Shown: positions 1-8,370 of the stretch, in pieces | How the letters are laid out: every line of letters starts with the position of its first letter | Position numbering within the stretch: the stretch's first letter is position 1 | Assembly (NCBI RefSeq): GCF_030142155.1 | Contig: NZ_CP126247.1 | Coordinates: 2,232,001-2,296,000, forward strand | Length of the DNA: 64,000 nucleotides | Direction: 5' to 3' | From: Arthrobacter sp. zg-Y820 | GTDB lineage: Bacteria; Actinomycetota; Actinomycetes; Actinomycetales; Micrococcaceae | Made by a program: the position numbers and the translations under genes | Notes under the pieces: generated by a model | Databases searched by the model: none | What the model was told of the DNA's origin: nothing | Seen by the model: the letters and a program-made list of their open reading frames with translations, nothing else

Positions 1-799
1 GGGCACGCCGGCTGCGTGAGGCCGGCTCGCCGGCAGCACCAGCCTCGCCGGCAGCACCAGTCTCGCCGGCAGCACCAGTCTCGCCGGCAGTTCCAGCCTC
101 AACTGACGCCCCGTTCTCGGCTGACGTCCCGGCCCCGCCGGCAGCAATAATGTCCACGAGTTCCTTCATGGCCTGCAGCGAGAGCTGGGAACGGCCGGCC
201 AGACGGTGGGCGAAGGACGCAACATCGGTCCAGAAGTCGGCCTGCGGAATAACCCGTTCAACCAGCCCCAGGCGCAGCGCCTGTTCAGCCGGAACAAAAT
301 CCCCGCTGAACAGCAGATACTTCGCGACCCCGGGTCCGGCGAGACGGACCAGCCGTTCAATGCCGGACAGCGGATACACGATGCCGATCTTGGCCGGAGT
401 GATCCCGAAGACGGCGCGGTCGGAGGCGAGCCGGAAATCGCAGGCTCCGGCCACCTGCCAGGCGCCGCCCAGGCAATAACCGTCGACGGCGGCAACCACC
501 GGCTTGGGGAAGGCGGCAATCGCTTCCTCCCCGGCCGTGACGTGGCCGCCGTCGTGCAGTCCGTTGTCCGGATTGTGCAGGATGGCCCGCAAATCGCTGA
601 TGTCCGCCCCGGCGGAAAAGTCCTCGCCCTCTCCGCGGATGACGACCACCCTAACGCCGTCGTCGTGCTCCAGCGGAGCGAGGACGACGGCGAAGTCCCG
701 CCACATGTCAGCGGTCAGGGTGTTGCGCCGCGCGGGATTGGCCAGCCAAACCGTCGCCACCGGGCCGTCCCGTGTGACCCGCAGGGTCCCCTTGCTCAT
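1..799 (-). CDS. crotonase-fold protein lacking both hydratase glutamates (3' end outside window)
   Basis: Member of the enoyl-CoA hydratase/isomerase (crotonase) family, last gene of the valine-type degradation operon; the C-terminus runs off the window. The oxyanion-hole stretch FSAGADI (about residues 61-67) and the YCLGGAWQVAGACD segment are clear. At the two positions where classical hydratases carry catalytic Glu, this protein has Gln115 and a Pro/Ala (about 135-136), so simple enoyl-CoA hydration is doubtful; an isomerase, lyase or hydrolase role on a CoA ester is possible. Ends in a low-complexity tail of GAAGET-type hexapeptides coded by an 18-bp tandem repeat. The ATG lies 7 bp after the aldehyde dehydrogenase stop. 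Substrate unknown. Confidence 0.85.
   Translation of the reverse strand, partial: MSKGTLRVTRDGPVATVWLANPARRNTLTADMWRDFAVVLAPLEHDDGVRVVVIRGEGEDFSAGADISDLRAILHNPDNGLHDGGHVTAGEEAIAAFPKPVVAAVDGYCLGGAWQVAGACDFRLASDRAVFGITPAKIGIVYPLSGIERLVRLAGPGVAKYLLFSGDFVPAEQALRLGLVERVIPQADFWTDVASFAHRLAGRSQLSLQAMKELVDIIAAGGAGTSAENGASVEAGTAGETGAAGETGAAGEAGAAGEPASRSRRA
26..97. repeat. 18-bp tandem repeat (4 copies) in the crotonase C-terminus
   Basis: Unit ctcgccggcagcaccagt begins at 26, 44, 62 and 80; the two middle copies are identical, the first has one change at its last base and the last is slightly diverged. Being 18 bp, it keeps frame and adds Gly-Ala-Ala-Gly-Glu-Thr blocks to the protein. Confidence 0.9.
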
Positions 800-806
800 C
801 AGAACC

Positions 807-2339
807 TCAGCCGCGCAGCTTGACGTTGATTTGCTTCGTCTGGGTAAACCCGGCCAGCATGCCTTCCAGCGACACCTCGCGGCCAATGCCGCTTTGCTTG
901 TAGCCGCCGTAGGACTGGCCCACCATCTGGCCGCCGCCCTGATTAACCTGCACCCAGCCGGCCTCGACCCGGTGCGCGGTGTTCAGCGCGTTGTCCAGGT
1001 TGTGCGACCAGACGTAGGCGGCCAGTCCGTAGTGCGACTCGTTGGCCATGCGGATGACGTCCTCGGTGTCCCGCCACGGAATGGCGACCAGCACCGGGCC
1101 GAAAATTTCCTCCTGGGCCAGGCGGAAATCGTTGCGTCCGCCGCCGAAGACCGTGGGCAGGTGGAAGTAGCCCTCGGTAAGCGGGCCCTCGTCCGGAACG
1201 GAGCCGCCCAGGATGGTGGCCATGGAACCGCGGCCTTCCTCCAGGTAGCCGCTGATCGAGGAGAACTGGCTGTTGTTGATGACGGCACCCATGTCGGTGG
1301 CCTCATCCAGCGGATCCCCCACGGTCAGCGCGCCGAGTTTGGCCGACAGCCGTTCCAGGACCTCGTCGTAAATGTCTTCATGCAGGAACAGACGGGATCC
1401 GGCGGTGCAGCTCTGGCCCTGGCGGGTGAACCGGGAGGCGAGCAGCAGCCCGTCGATCAGGTCCTCGTCCACGGCATCCGGAAAAACGATGGAGGGGTTT
1501 TTGCCGCCCAGCTCCAGGGAGACATGGGCGAGCCGCTCCCCTGCGGTGCGGGCGACGCCGCGGCCCACTTCGGTGGATCCGGTGAAGGACACCTTGTCGA
1601 CGCCGGGGTGCTCGGCCAGCGCAGCACCGATGATGCTCCCCCGCCCGGTCAGGGCGTTGACCGTGCCCGGAGGCAGGTGCCGGGCACAGATTTCGGCCAG
1701 CAGCAGGATGGTCAGCGGCGCGTCGTCGGCCGCCTTCAGAATCACTGTGTTGCCCGCCGCCAGGGCTGCCGGGAGCTTGAATCCCGCAATCATCAGCGGG
1801 GAATTCCACGGCAGGATGCAGGCGACGACGCCGAGCGGCTCCAGCCGCGTGTACTGCAGCTGGCCCTCACCGGCGGGCAGTGTCACACCCTTGACTTCAC
1901 CGGCGATGCCGGCGAAGTAGCGGAACAAGGCGACCAGGGTGGTCACTTCCGGGCGGGCCTGGGTGCGCAGGGCGTTGCCGGTATCCAGGGCGGTGAGCCG
2001 CGCAAAGTCCTCGGCCCGGGCCTCAATGTCATCGGCGATGAGGGACAGTGCCCGGGAACGGACGGTGAAATGGGCGCTGCGCCAGCCCGGGAAGGCTTCC
2101 CGGGCAGCGGCGACAGCGCGGTCCACGTCTTCGGGACCGGCCGCCGGCACCCGGGCGATGACGGTTTCCCGTCGGGCCGGATTCAGCACCTCACGCCACT
2201 GCCCGGAGGCGGCCTCGACCGGTGCGCCGCCGATCCACATCGGCTGGTCGAAGCCGGACAGGAACGAGCTGTAGTCGGAGCTGTCCGAGGTGCCGGCGGT
2301 GCTGCGTCCGGAGTCCGACGGAAGGTTGAGCTGGGTCAT
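807..2339 (-). CDS. NAD(P)-dependent aldehyde dehydrogenase
   Basis: About 510 residues, usual for the aldehyde dehydrogenase superfamily. Visible are PWN (177-179), FTGSTEVG (252-259), the general base Glu276 in LELGGKNP, the catalytic Cys311 in RQGQSCTAG, and EIFGPVL near the C-terminus. In this operon it would most simply oxidise methylmalonate semialdehyde or a related branched aldehyde, but it is not clearly of the CoA-acylating MmsA type, so the substrate is inferred from context. ATG at 2339 chosen because GAGG precedes it by about 5 bp; the reading frame stays open further upstream only through repeat DNA. The N-terminal 25 residues are Ser-rich and probably disordered. Confidence 0.9.
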   Translation of the reverse strand: MTQLNLPSDSGRSTAGTSDSSDYSSFLSGFDQPMWIGGAPVEAASGQWREVLNPARRETVIARVPAAGPEDVDRAVAAAREAFPGWRSAHFTVRSRALSLIADDIEARAEDFARLTALDTGNALRTQARPEVTTLVALFRYFAGIAGEVKGVTLPAGEGQLQYTRLEPLGVVACILPWNSPLMIAGFKLPAALAAGNTVILKAADDAPLTILLLAEICARHLPPGTVNALTGRGSIIGAALAEHPGVDKVSFTGSTEVGRGVARTAGERLAHVSLELGGKNPSIVFPDAVDEDLIDGLLLASRFTRQGQSCTAGSRLFLHEDIYDEVLERLSAKLGALTVGDPLDEATDMGAVINNSQFSSISGYLEEGRGSMATILGGSVPDEGPLTEGYFHLPTVFGGGRNDFRLAQEEIFGPVLVAIPWRDTEDVIRMANESHYGLAAYVWSHNLDNALNTAHRVEAGWVQVNQGGGQMVGQSYGGYKQSGIGREVSLEGMLAGFTQTKQINVKLRG

Positions 2340-2354
2340 GATGCCTCGTTTTCT

Positions 2355-2452
2355 CGGGTCGTGCTGGGCCGGTGGTGCTGGGCGGGTAGTGCTGAGCTGG
2401 TCGTGCCGGGCTGGTCGTGCTGGGCTGGTCGTGCCGGGCTTCTCGTGCTGGA
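2355..2452. repeat. 14-bp minisatellite, about 7 copies, between echA-like gene and aldehyde dehydrogenase
   Basis: Unit ctggtcgtgcyggg starts at 2355, 2369, 2383, 2397, 2411, 2425 and 2439. Copies at 2397, 2411 and 2425 differ by at most one base; the outer ones are more diverged. It fills nearly the whole 124-bp intercistronic gap and ends about 15 bp before the aldehyde dehydrogenase start. Confidence 0.9.
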
Positions 2453-2463
2453 ACGGATGCTCC

Positions 2464-3240
2464 TCAGCGGTGCTGGAAATCCGGTTTCCGCTTCTCGATG
2501 AAGGCCGCCATGCCTTCCTTCTGGTCTTCCAGGCCGAAGACCGAATGGAACACCCGCCGCTCGAGCCGGATGCCCGAATCCAGGGTGGTCTCAAACGCAG
2601 CGTTGACCAGTTCCTTGCCGAGCATGGCGACGGGAGCCGACATCGACGCAATGGTCTCGGCGGTGGAACGGGCGTCGTCGAGCAGCTCGGCGGCGGGCAC
2701 CACACGGGCCACCATTCCGGACCGCTCGGCCTCGTCGGCGCCGATGGTCCGGCCGGTGAGGATCATTTCCATGGCCTTGGCCTTGCCCACTGCGCGGGTC
2801 AGGCGCTGCGAGCCGCCAATCCCGGGGATGACGCCCAGCTTGATTTCGGGCTGGCCAAACGTGGCGGTGTCAGCGGCGATGATGAAGTCGCACAGCAGTG
2901 CCAGTTCGCAGCCGCCTCCGAGGGCATGGCCGGCGACGGCGGCAATCACCGGGGTGCGGACGGCGGCAAGGGTGTCCCAGCCGCGGAACCAGTTCCCCAG
3001 GTACATGTCCATGTAGCTTTTTTCGGACATTTCCTTGATGTCGGCGCCGGCAGCGAAAGCCCGCTCGGATCCGGTGATGATGATGGCGCCGATGCCCGGG
3101 TCATCGTCGAGCTCCGTCGCCGCCGAGACCACATCCTGCATCAGCCCGTAGTTCAGGGCGTTCAGGGCCTTGGGTCGGTTCAGGGTAATGATGCCAACCC
3201 GCCCGTTGCGCTCCAGGAGGATGTTCTCGTACTCGCTCAT
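2464..3240 (-). CDS. enoyl-CoA hydratase
   Basis: Classical 258-residue crotonase, hydrating an enoyl-CoA to the 3-hydroxyacyl-CoA. Both catalytic glutamates are in place: Glu112 in [12 protein letters not shown] and Glu132 in FGQPEIKLG, with the oxyanion motif AFAAGADI around 61-68. In this operon it fits methacrylyl-CoA to 3-hydroxyisobutyryl-CoA in valine breakdown. Its ATG overlaps the stop of the 3-hydroxyisobutyrate dehydrogenase gene by 4 bp (ATGA), showing translational coupling. Contrast with the terminal crotonase of the operon, which has lost both glutamates. Confidence 0.93.
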   Translation of the reverse strand: MSEYENILLERNGRVGIITLNRPKALNALNYGLMQDVVSAATELDDDPGIGAIIITGSERAFAAGADIKEMSEKSYMDMYLGNWFRGWDTLAAVRTPVIAAVAGHALGGGCELALLCDFIIAADTATFGQPEIKLGVIPGIGGSQRLTRAVGKAKAMEMILTGRTIGADEAERSGMVARVVPAAELLDDARSTAETIASMSAPVAMLGKELVNAAFETTLDSGIRLERRVFHSVFGLEDQKEGMAAFIEKRKPDFQHR

Positions 3241-4232
3241 ACTGCTCCGCTCTGTTCCGCCGGCGACTGTCCGGCCGCCGGTGTGTGCTGGTTCACTTCA
3301 GTATTGCTTTCCGCGCCGGATGAAGCGGCACGGATGACGTTGATGACGGCGGAAAAGTCCTGCCCACCGCCACCGGACGCCGCAAGATCCCGGTAGATTT
3401 CTCCGGCCCGCCGGCCCAGTTCGGCGCGCACTCCGGTGGAATCCAGCGCGTCGGCGGCCAGACCCAGGTCCTTGGCCATCAGGGCAGCGGCGAATCCGGG
3501 CTGGTAATCCCGGTTCGCGGGGCTGGCCGGCACCGGGCCGGGAACCGGACAGTTGGTGGTCAGCGCCCAGCACTGGCCGGAGGCGGCCGACGCGACGTCG
3601 AACAGCGCCTCATGCGTCAGGCCAAGTTCCTCCCCGAGGACAAAGGCCTCGCTGACGGCAATCATTGACACACCCAGGATCATGTTGTTGCAGATTTTTG
3701 CCGCCTGGCCGGCTCCGGGATCGCCGCAGTGCACGACGCGGCCGCCCATGACATTGAGCAGGGGAAGGGCTGCAGCGAAGTCGGCTGCCGCTCCGCCGAC
3801 CATGAAGGTCAGGGTTCCCGCCTCGGCGCCGACCACTCCGCCGGATACCGGTGCGTCGAGGCCGCGGTGGCCCATTTCCAACATCAGGGCGTGGGCGGTG
3901 TGGGCATCGTCCACTGAAATCGTGGAGCACTCCAGGAATAGGGCGTCGGCGGGGGCCGCTGCGAGCAGGCCCAGGCTGTCGCCGTCGCCGGACAGCGCGT
4001 TGAGCACATGCTGACCGGTGGGCAGCATCGTGATGACGACGTCGGCTCCGGCCGCTGCCTGATCAGCCGTGGCTGCCATTCGGATACCGTTCGCGACGGC
4101 GCGTTCCGCTGCGGCAGGCACCGGGTCGTAGCCGGTGACCGGGTAGCCAGCGGTTACCAGGTTGGCGGCCATGGGACCGCCCATGTTGCCCAGCCCGATG
4201 AATCCGATCCGGGTCTCGTGTTCTCCGGTCAT
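3237..4232 (-). CDS. mmsB: 3-hydroxyisobutyrate dehydrogenase
   Basis: NAD-dependent beta-hydroxyacid dehydrogenase, 331 residues. N-terminal Rossmann motif [12 protein letters not shown] (11-22), substrate loop [16 protein letters not shown] and the catalytic Lys179 in [11 protein letters not shown] are all present. It would oxidise 3-hydroxyisobutyrate to methylmalonate semialdehyde, the step after the 3-hydroxyisobutyryl-CoA hydrolase coded just upstream. Overlaps both neighbours by 4 bp. The C-terminal 25 residues after the normal family end are polar and Gln/Ala-rich, of no evident function. Confidence 0.93.
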   Translation of the reverse strand: MTGEHETRIGFIGLGNMGGPMAANLVTAGYPVTGYDPVPAAAERAVANGIRMAATADQAAAGADVVITMLPTGQHVLNALSGDGDSLGLLAAAPADALFLECSTISVDDAHTAHALMLEMGHRGLDAPVSGGVVGAEAGTLTFMVGGAAADFAAALPLLNVMGGRVVHCGDPGAGQAAKICNNMILGVSMIAVSEAFVLGEELGLTHEALFDVASAASGQCWALTTNCPVPGPVPASPANRDYQPGFAAALMAKDLGLAADALDSTGVRAELGRRAGEIYRDLAASGGGGQDFSAVINVIRAASSGAESNTEVNQHTPAAGQSPAEQSGAV

Positions 4233-5329
4233 TTCTGCTCCGAACTGGCAGTGAAGAGGCTCCCCTGGCCGGCCAGCGGCTCAAAGTAGGCATCCACGTC
4301 GGCCTGCCGAACCTCCTGCAGAGTGGCGGGCTGCCAGCGCGGCTCGCGGTCCTTGTCAATGACCTGCGCGCGGACGCCCTCGGCGAAGTCAGGCGCGGCA
4401 AGCGCATGAAGGGACACCCGGTACTCCTGCTCCAGTACGGTGGCCAGGTCGGGAAGCTCCCGTGCCCGGCGCAGCGACTGCAGCGTCACCTTCAGCGCGG
4501 ACGGGGACTTGGCGAGGACGACGGCGGCGGCACGGTTCGCGGCCTCATCCTCCGAACGGAGCAGGGCATCCACGATGGTCTCGACGTCGTCGTGCCCGTA
4601 GCAGGCGTCTATCCACTGCTGCTCGGCGGCGAGCGGTGCTTCCGGTGCCTGCTGTGCGAAATCCTGCAGGACCTCCTCGGCCGGCTTTTCCGCGAGCGCG
4701 GCCGTCAGGTCCTCCAGCCGGCTGCTGTCCATGTAGATGTCGGCCAGCCCCAGGAGCAGGGCATCCGGGCCGGTCATGGTCGCTGCGGTGAGGGCTGCAT
4801 GAGTGCCCAGCTCACCGGGCGCACGGGACAGCAGATAGGTGCCGCCGACGTCGGGAACAAAGCCGATGCCCGTTTCGGGCATGCCCACCTTGGTGCGCTC
4901 GGTGACCACCCGGTAACGGCCGTGGGCGGAGACGCCGACGCCGCCGCCCAGGACGATCCCGTCCATCAGCGCCACATAGGGTTTGGGATAGTTGCTGATC
5001 CGCGCGTTGAGTTCGTACTCCTCGGCCCAGAACCGGGCCGATTCCGCTCCGCCGTTGCCCGCGTCCCGGTAGATGGCCACGATGTCTCCCCCGGCACACA
5101 GCCCGCGCTCCCCCGCGCCGGACAGCAGGACGGTGGCCACGCCGTCGTCGTGCTCCCACTCGTCCAGGGCGCTGCGGATCAGGGAGACCATGGTGGCGGT
5201 CAGCGCGTTGATGGCCCGGGGCCGGTTCAGGATAATCCGGCCCAGGTGTCCGCTGCGTTCGATGCGGACCTCCGGCTCGGCAATTTCAGTGGGTACGGGG
5301 GTTTGGGCAGGTACGGGGGTTTCGGTCAT
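4229..5329 (-). CDS. 3-hydroxyisobutyryl-CoA hydrolase
   Basis: Crotonase-superfamily thioesterase of about 366 residues, the length of 3-hydroxyisobutyryl-CoA hydrolases rather than of hydratases (about 260). Motifs GLCAGGDI, LGGGVGVSAHGRYRV and MPETGIGFVPDVGGTY identify the group. It releases CoA from 3-hydroxyisobutyryl-CoA in the valine pathway. The ATG at 5329 sits 1 bp after the acyl-CoA dehydrogenase stop; a start further upstream would overlap that gene. The N-terminus has a short duplicated TPVP segment coded by a small repeat. Confidence 0.92.
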   Translation of the reverse strand: MTETPVPAQTPVPTEIAEPEVRIERSGHLGRIILNRPRAINALTATMVSLIRSALDEWEHDDGVATVLLSGAGERGLCAGGDIVAIYRDAGNGGAESARFWAEEYELNARISNYPKPYVALMDGIVLGGGVGVSAHGRYRVVTERTKVGMPETGIGFVPDVGGTYLLSRAPGELGTHAALTAATMTGPDALLLGLADIYMDSSRLEDLTAALAEKPAEEVLQDFAQQAPEAPLAAEQQWIDACYGHDDVETIVDALLRSEDEAANRAAAVVLAKSPSALKVTLQSLRRARELPDLATVLEQEYRVSLHALAAPDFAEGVRAQVIDKDREPRWQPATLQEVRQADVDAYFEPLAGQGSLFTASSEQK

Positions 5330-5330
5330 T

Positions 5331-6467
5331 TCAGGCCTCCGCCAGCGTCCGGCCAACAATTAGCTGCATGATTTCGTTGGAGCCTTCCAGTATTTGATGG
5401 ACCCGCAGGTCCCGGACAATCTTTTCCAGGCCGTATTCCGAGAGGTAGCCGTAGCCGCCGTGCAGCTGCAGCGCGTCATTGGCCACAGCGAACGCATTGT
5501 CGGTTGCCACCCGCTTGGCAATGGCGCAAAGCGTAACGACGTCGGGAGCGCCGCGGTCCAGCGCATCAGCGGCGCGCCACAGCATGGTGCGTGCGGTTTG
5601 GAGCTTCATTTCCATGTCCGCCAGCCGGAACAGCAGCGAGGACTGCTCGATGAGCGGCTTGCCGAAGGCACTGCGTTCCTTCAGGTACGCCACGGTCTTG
5701 TCCAGGGCTGTCTGCGCCCCGCCCAGGGAGCAGGCCCCCATGTTCAGGCGCCCGCCGTTCAGTCCCTTCATCGCGATGCCAAACCCGGCTCCCTCCTCGC
5801 CCAGCCGGTTGGCCACGGGAACCCGCAGGTCGGTGAAGATCACCTGGCCGGTGGGTTGCGCGTTCCAGCCCATTTTGCGTTCCGCGGGGCCGAAGGACAG
5901 GCCCGGGGTGTCGGCCGGAACAACTATGGCGCTGATGCCGCGCGGGCCGGTGCCGCTGGTGCGCGCCATTACGATGTAGTAGCTGGAGGCACCGGCTCCC
6001 GAGATGAACTGTTTGACGCCGTTGAGCACGTAGTGGTCGCCGTCGCGTTCCGCCCGGGTGGTCAGGGCCGCTGCATCGGAGCCCGCCCCCGGTTCCGTCA
6101 GGCAGTAGCTGCCCAGCGCCTGCATGGACGCGAGCTCCGGAACCCAGCGGGCGCGCTGTTCATCGTTGCCAAAGGTGTCGATCATCCAGGCCACCATGTT
6201 GTGGATGGAGATGTAGGCGGCAATGGAGGGATCAGCTTTGGAAAGCTCCTCGAAAATCACCACCGCATCGGTCCGCGAAAGACCCGATCCGCCGTGCTCC
6301 TCGGAGGCATAAATTCCACCCATGCCGAGCTCTCCGGCCTGGGCAAGGACGTCGACGGGAAAGTGCTTGGTCTCATCCCATTTGGCGGCGTTGGGGGCGA
6401 GGGCATCCGCGGCAAAATTCCGCACCATGTCCCTGATTGCCTGTTGATCCGCTGTGAGTTCGAACAT
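5331..6467 (-). CDS. acyl-CoA dehydrogenase (isobutyryl-CoA type)
   Basis: Flavoprotein of about 378 residues with YCLTEPGAGSDAAAL, NGGRLNMGACSLGGAQ and YGYLSEYGLEKIVRDLRVHQ, the last holding the family's C-terminal catalytic/FAD region. First gene of the operon; with the hydratase, hydrolase and dehydrogenase that follow it reads as isobutyryl-CoA to methacrylyl-CoA oxidation. Electrons would leave through ETF, which is not in the window. Start at ATG 6467 preceded by GAAGGGCAGGGC; an open extension to 6500 lacks a better ribosome site. A perfect palindrome lies 47 bp upstream. Confidence 0.92.
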   Translation of the reverse strand: MFELTADQQAIRDMVRNFAADALAPNAAKWDETKHFPVDVLAQAGELGMGGIYASEEHGGSGLSRTDAVVIFEELSKADPSIAAYISIHNMVAWMIDTFGNDEQRARWVPELASMQALGSYCLTEPGAGSDAAALTTRAERDGDHYVLNGVKQFISGAGASSYYIVMARTSGTGPRGISAIVVPADTPGLSFGPAERKMGWNAQPTGQVIFTDLRVPVANRLGEEGAGFGIAMKGLNGGRLNMGACSLGGAQTALDKTVAYLKERSAFGKPLIEQSSLLFRLADMEMKLQTARTMLWRAADALDRGAPDVVTLCAIAKRVATDNAFAVANDALQLHGGYGYLSEYGLEKIVRDLRVHQILEGSNEIMQLIVGRTLAEA

Positions 6468-6513
6468 GCCCTGCCCTTCATTGGTACCGTGGACGCCCAA
6501 TTTACTTGGACTA

Positions 6514-6529
6514 CCTAGTAATTACTAGG
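6514..6529. promoter_or_regulatory. perfect 16-bp palindrome, likely operator of the valine degradation operon
   Basis: CCTAGTAATTACTAGG reads identically on both strands. It lies 47 bp upstream of the acyl-CoA dehydrogenase start, in A/T-rich DNA unlike its surroundings, at the position expected for a promoter/operator. Such symmetry is typical of a TetR- or GntR-type dimer site; no matching regulator gene is adjacent. Confidence 0.6.
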
Positions 6530-6720
6530 GGCATGTTCGGAGAGATTTTATTCCCTCCGGGTCACGGGGCTTCACTGCTCTTCACGCGGCGCCACATTCT
6601 TTGCCGGGCTCCGGCCCGGGGCACTAGCGTTGATGGACTGCAGGCGCCTTCCACTTCCGCCTGCTGCGCCGCACCTTTCGTGCCCCACTTCTTCTCCCAC
6701 CCCGGAAGGGGAATACTGCC

Positions 6721-7785
6721 ATGCTTATTTCCGGCCTGTTCATCGGCATTGCCCTGGGCTTTGTGATGCAGCGCGGACGCTTTTGCGTCACCGGCGCCTT
6801 CCGCGACATCTGGGTCACGCGCAACACCCGCTGGCTGACCGCCTTCATGGTGGTCGTTGCAGTGCAGAGCATCGGCGTGTTCGCCCTCGATGCCGCCGGC
6901 GTCATCTCACTGGATTCCGGGCCCTTCCCGTGGCTTGCCACCATTGTGGGCGGCTTCATCTTCGGTTACGCCATCGTGCTGGCCGGCGGCTGCGCAACGG
7001 GTACGTATTACCGTGCCGGCGAAGGCCTGGTGGGCAGCTGGCTGGCCCTGATCACGTATGCCCTGTTTGCCGCCGTGATGAAGACGGGCCCGCTGGCAGG
7101 ATTCACGACCTCGATGCGGTCGGTCACCGTGGAGCAGAGCAACTTCTATTCCGTGCTGAATGTCTCCCCCTGGGTCTTGGTGGCCCTTCTCACGGGCGCC
7201 GTCGCCCTGGCCGTCCGCCATCACTTGAAAAAGCCGAAGTTCAAGATGGCAACCCCTCCGGCGTCGAAGAGCGGTCTGGCACACCTGCTGTTCGAGAAGC
7301 CGTGGAATGCCTTCGCCACGGCACTGGTCATCGGGCTGATCGCGATCGCCGCCTGGCCGCTGAGCTGGGCCACCGGCCGCGAAGCAGGCCTGGGCATCAC
7401 CACCCCGTCCTCGAACCTGGTCAATTACCTCGTGACCGGCGACCCCGAACTGGTGGACTGGGGCGTCTTCCTGGTTCTCGGAATCCTGGTGGGCTCCTTC
7501 ATCGCGGCCAAGGGCAGCGGTGAATTCCGGATCCGCGTTCCGGACGCCAACACCGTGCTCAAGAGCCTGGGCGGCGGCGCAATGATGGGTGTCGGCGCTG
7601 CACTGGCCGGCGGCTGCACCATCGGCAACGCGATGGTCGAGACCGCACAGTTCAGCTTCCAGGGCTGGACGGCCCTGGTCTGCATGATCCTGGGCACCGG
7701 CCTCGCTGCACGGCTCACCATCATGAAGCGCCGGCCGGCGGCCAATCGAACACCTTCTCCCGTTCCAACCACCGTTTCCTCCTGA
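6721..7785 (+). CDS. YeeE/YedE-family sulfur (thiosulfate-type) transporter
   Basis: Integral membrane protein of 354 residues with about nine hydrophobic segments. Carries the family's three conserved cysteines in GRFCVTG (Cys22), AGGCATGTYYR (Cys91) and AGGCTIGN (Cys299). Members of this family take up thiosulfate by relaying the sulfur anion past these cysteines. A TusA-like partner gene follows 16 bp downstream, the same pairing as described for TsuA-TsuB. Preceded by GGAAGGGG. A selenium-related role, proposed for some YedE proteins, is less likely because no selD/selenoprotein gene is nearby. Confidence 0.88.
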   Translation: MLISGLFIGIALGFVMQRGRFCVTGAFRDIWVTRNTRWLTAFMVVVAVQSIGVFALDAAGVISLDSGPFPWLATIVGGFIFGYAIVLAGGCATGTYYRAGEGLVGSWLALITYALFAAVMKTGPLAGFTTSMRSVTVEQSNFYSVLNVSPWVLVALLTGAVALAVRHHLKKPKFKMATPPASKSGLAHLLFEKPWNAFATALVIGLIAIAAWPLSWATGREAGLGITTPSSNLVNYLVTGDPELVDWGVFLVLGILVGSFIAAKGSGEFRIRVPDANTVLKSLGGGAMMGVGAALAGGCTIGNAMVETAQFSFQGWTALVCMILGTGLAARLTIMKRRPAANRTPSPVPTTVSS

Positions 7786-7801
7786 AAGGAAGAACATCAA
7801 C

Positions 7802-8029
7802 ATGGCACAAGTAACCCTCGAAACCAACGGTCAGGTCTGCCCCTTTCCCCTGGTCGAAGCCAAGGACGCAATGACCACCCTGGCCACCGGCGATGAGCTG
7901 GTCATCCACTTTGACTGCACGCAGGCCACTGACGCCATCCCGCGCTGGGCAGCCGAAAGCGGCTACCCGGTCACCGACTTCTCCAAGATCGGCCCGGCGG
8001 AGTGGTCCATCACGGTGCAGAAGGCCTAA
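7802..8029 (+). CDS. TusA/SirA-like sulfur carrier protein
   Basis: Small cytoplasmic protein of 75 residues with the CPFP motif (Cys13) that carries a persulfide in the TusA family. Preceded by GAAAGGAAGAAC. Its gene directly follows the YeeE/YedE transporter, so it probably accepts or processes the imported sulfur species. TusA roles in tRNA thiolation are less likely here because no other tus genes are present. Confidence 0.9.
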   Translation: MAQVTLETNGQVCPFPLVEAKDAMTTLATGDELVIHFDCTQATDAIPRWAAESGYPVTDFSKIGPAEWSITVQKA

Positions 8030-8153
8030 GGACCGCCAAAACGCACTCCGGCAGATCTTTTCCGGCGCCACCTCGGTGCGGCAGATTGTGGGCCAACAGG
8101 TCCGCAGCCGCACCGGGTGTGCGCAGCGGGAAGCATTCAACTCCGGGGGTCCA

Positions 8154-8370
8154 GTGTCAGCTTTTCCATTTCCATCGCCGCCAGCCCGCGAGTCCCGCAG
8201 CCTCCCTCGATGACCTGCCGCGGCGCACCGCACATCGTTTTCCGGACCGCACCCCCGTAGTGGACGGCGGCACCCGCCTCACCTTCGGCGAATTCGAACA
8301 GGCTGTCGCCGCAGCTGCCTCGGCGCTCTCCACTCACGGCGCCTCCCCCGGCGACCGGCTGGCCCTGCCA
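8154..8370 (+). pseudogene. remnant of an acyl-CoA/AMP-forming synthetase N-terminus
   Basis: After a possible GTG start at 8154 (VSAFPFPSPPARESRS) the frame shifts near 8205, and the next frame reads DDLPRRTAHRFPDRTP then VVDGGTRLTFGEFEQAV and [11 protein letters not shown], the characteristic first 70 residues of ANL-superfamily acyl-CoA ligases. Homology stops abruptly at about 8367, where the 3' end of the oppositely oriented Ada-AlkA gene begins. No ATP-binding or later motifs follow. Read as a truncated, frameshifted remnant. Confidence 0.7.

Noticed and set aside
504..2501. A 665-codon open frame on the plus strand opposite the aldehyde dehydrogenase
   Set aside because: Antisense shadow of a real gene in GC-rich DNA; product has no recognisable domain and the minus strand carries full motifs.
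807..2705. Longer N-terminus for the aldehyde dehydrogenase
   Set aside because: The extension is translated from the 14-bp repeat array and the end of the preceding gene.
6721..8029. Selenium metabolism pair (YedE-TusA)
   Set aside because: No selD, selA/B/C or selenoprotein nearby; the Cys pattern fits thiosulfate uptake better.
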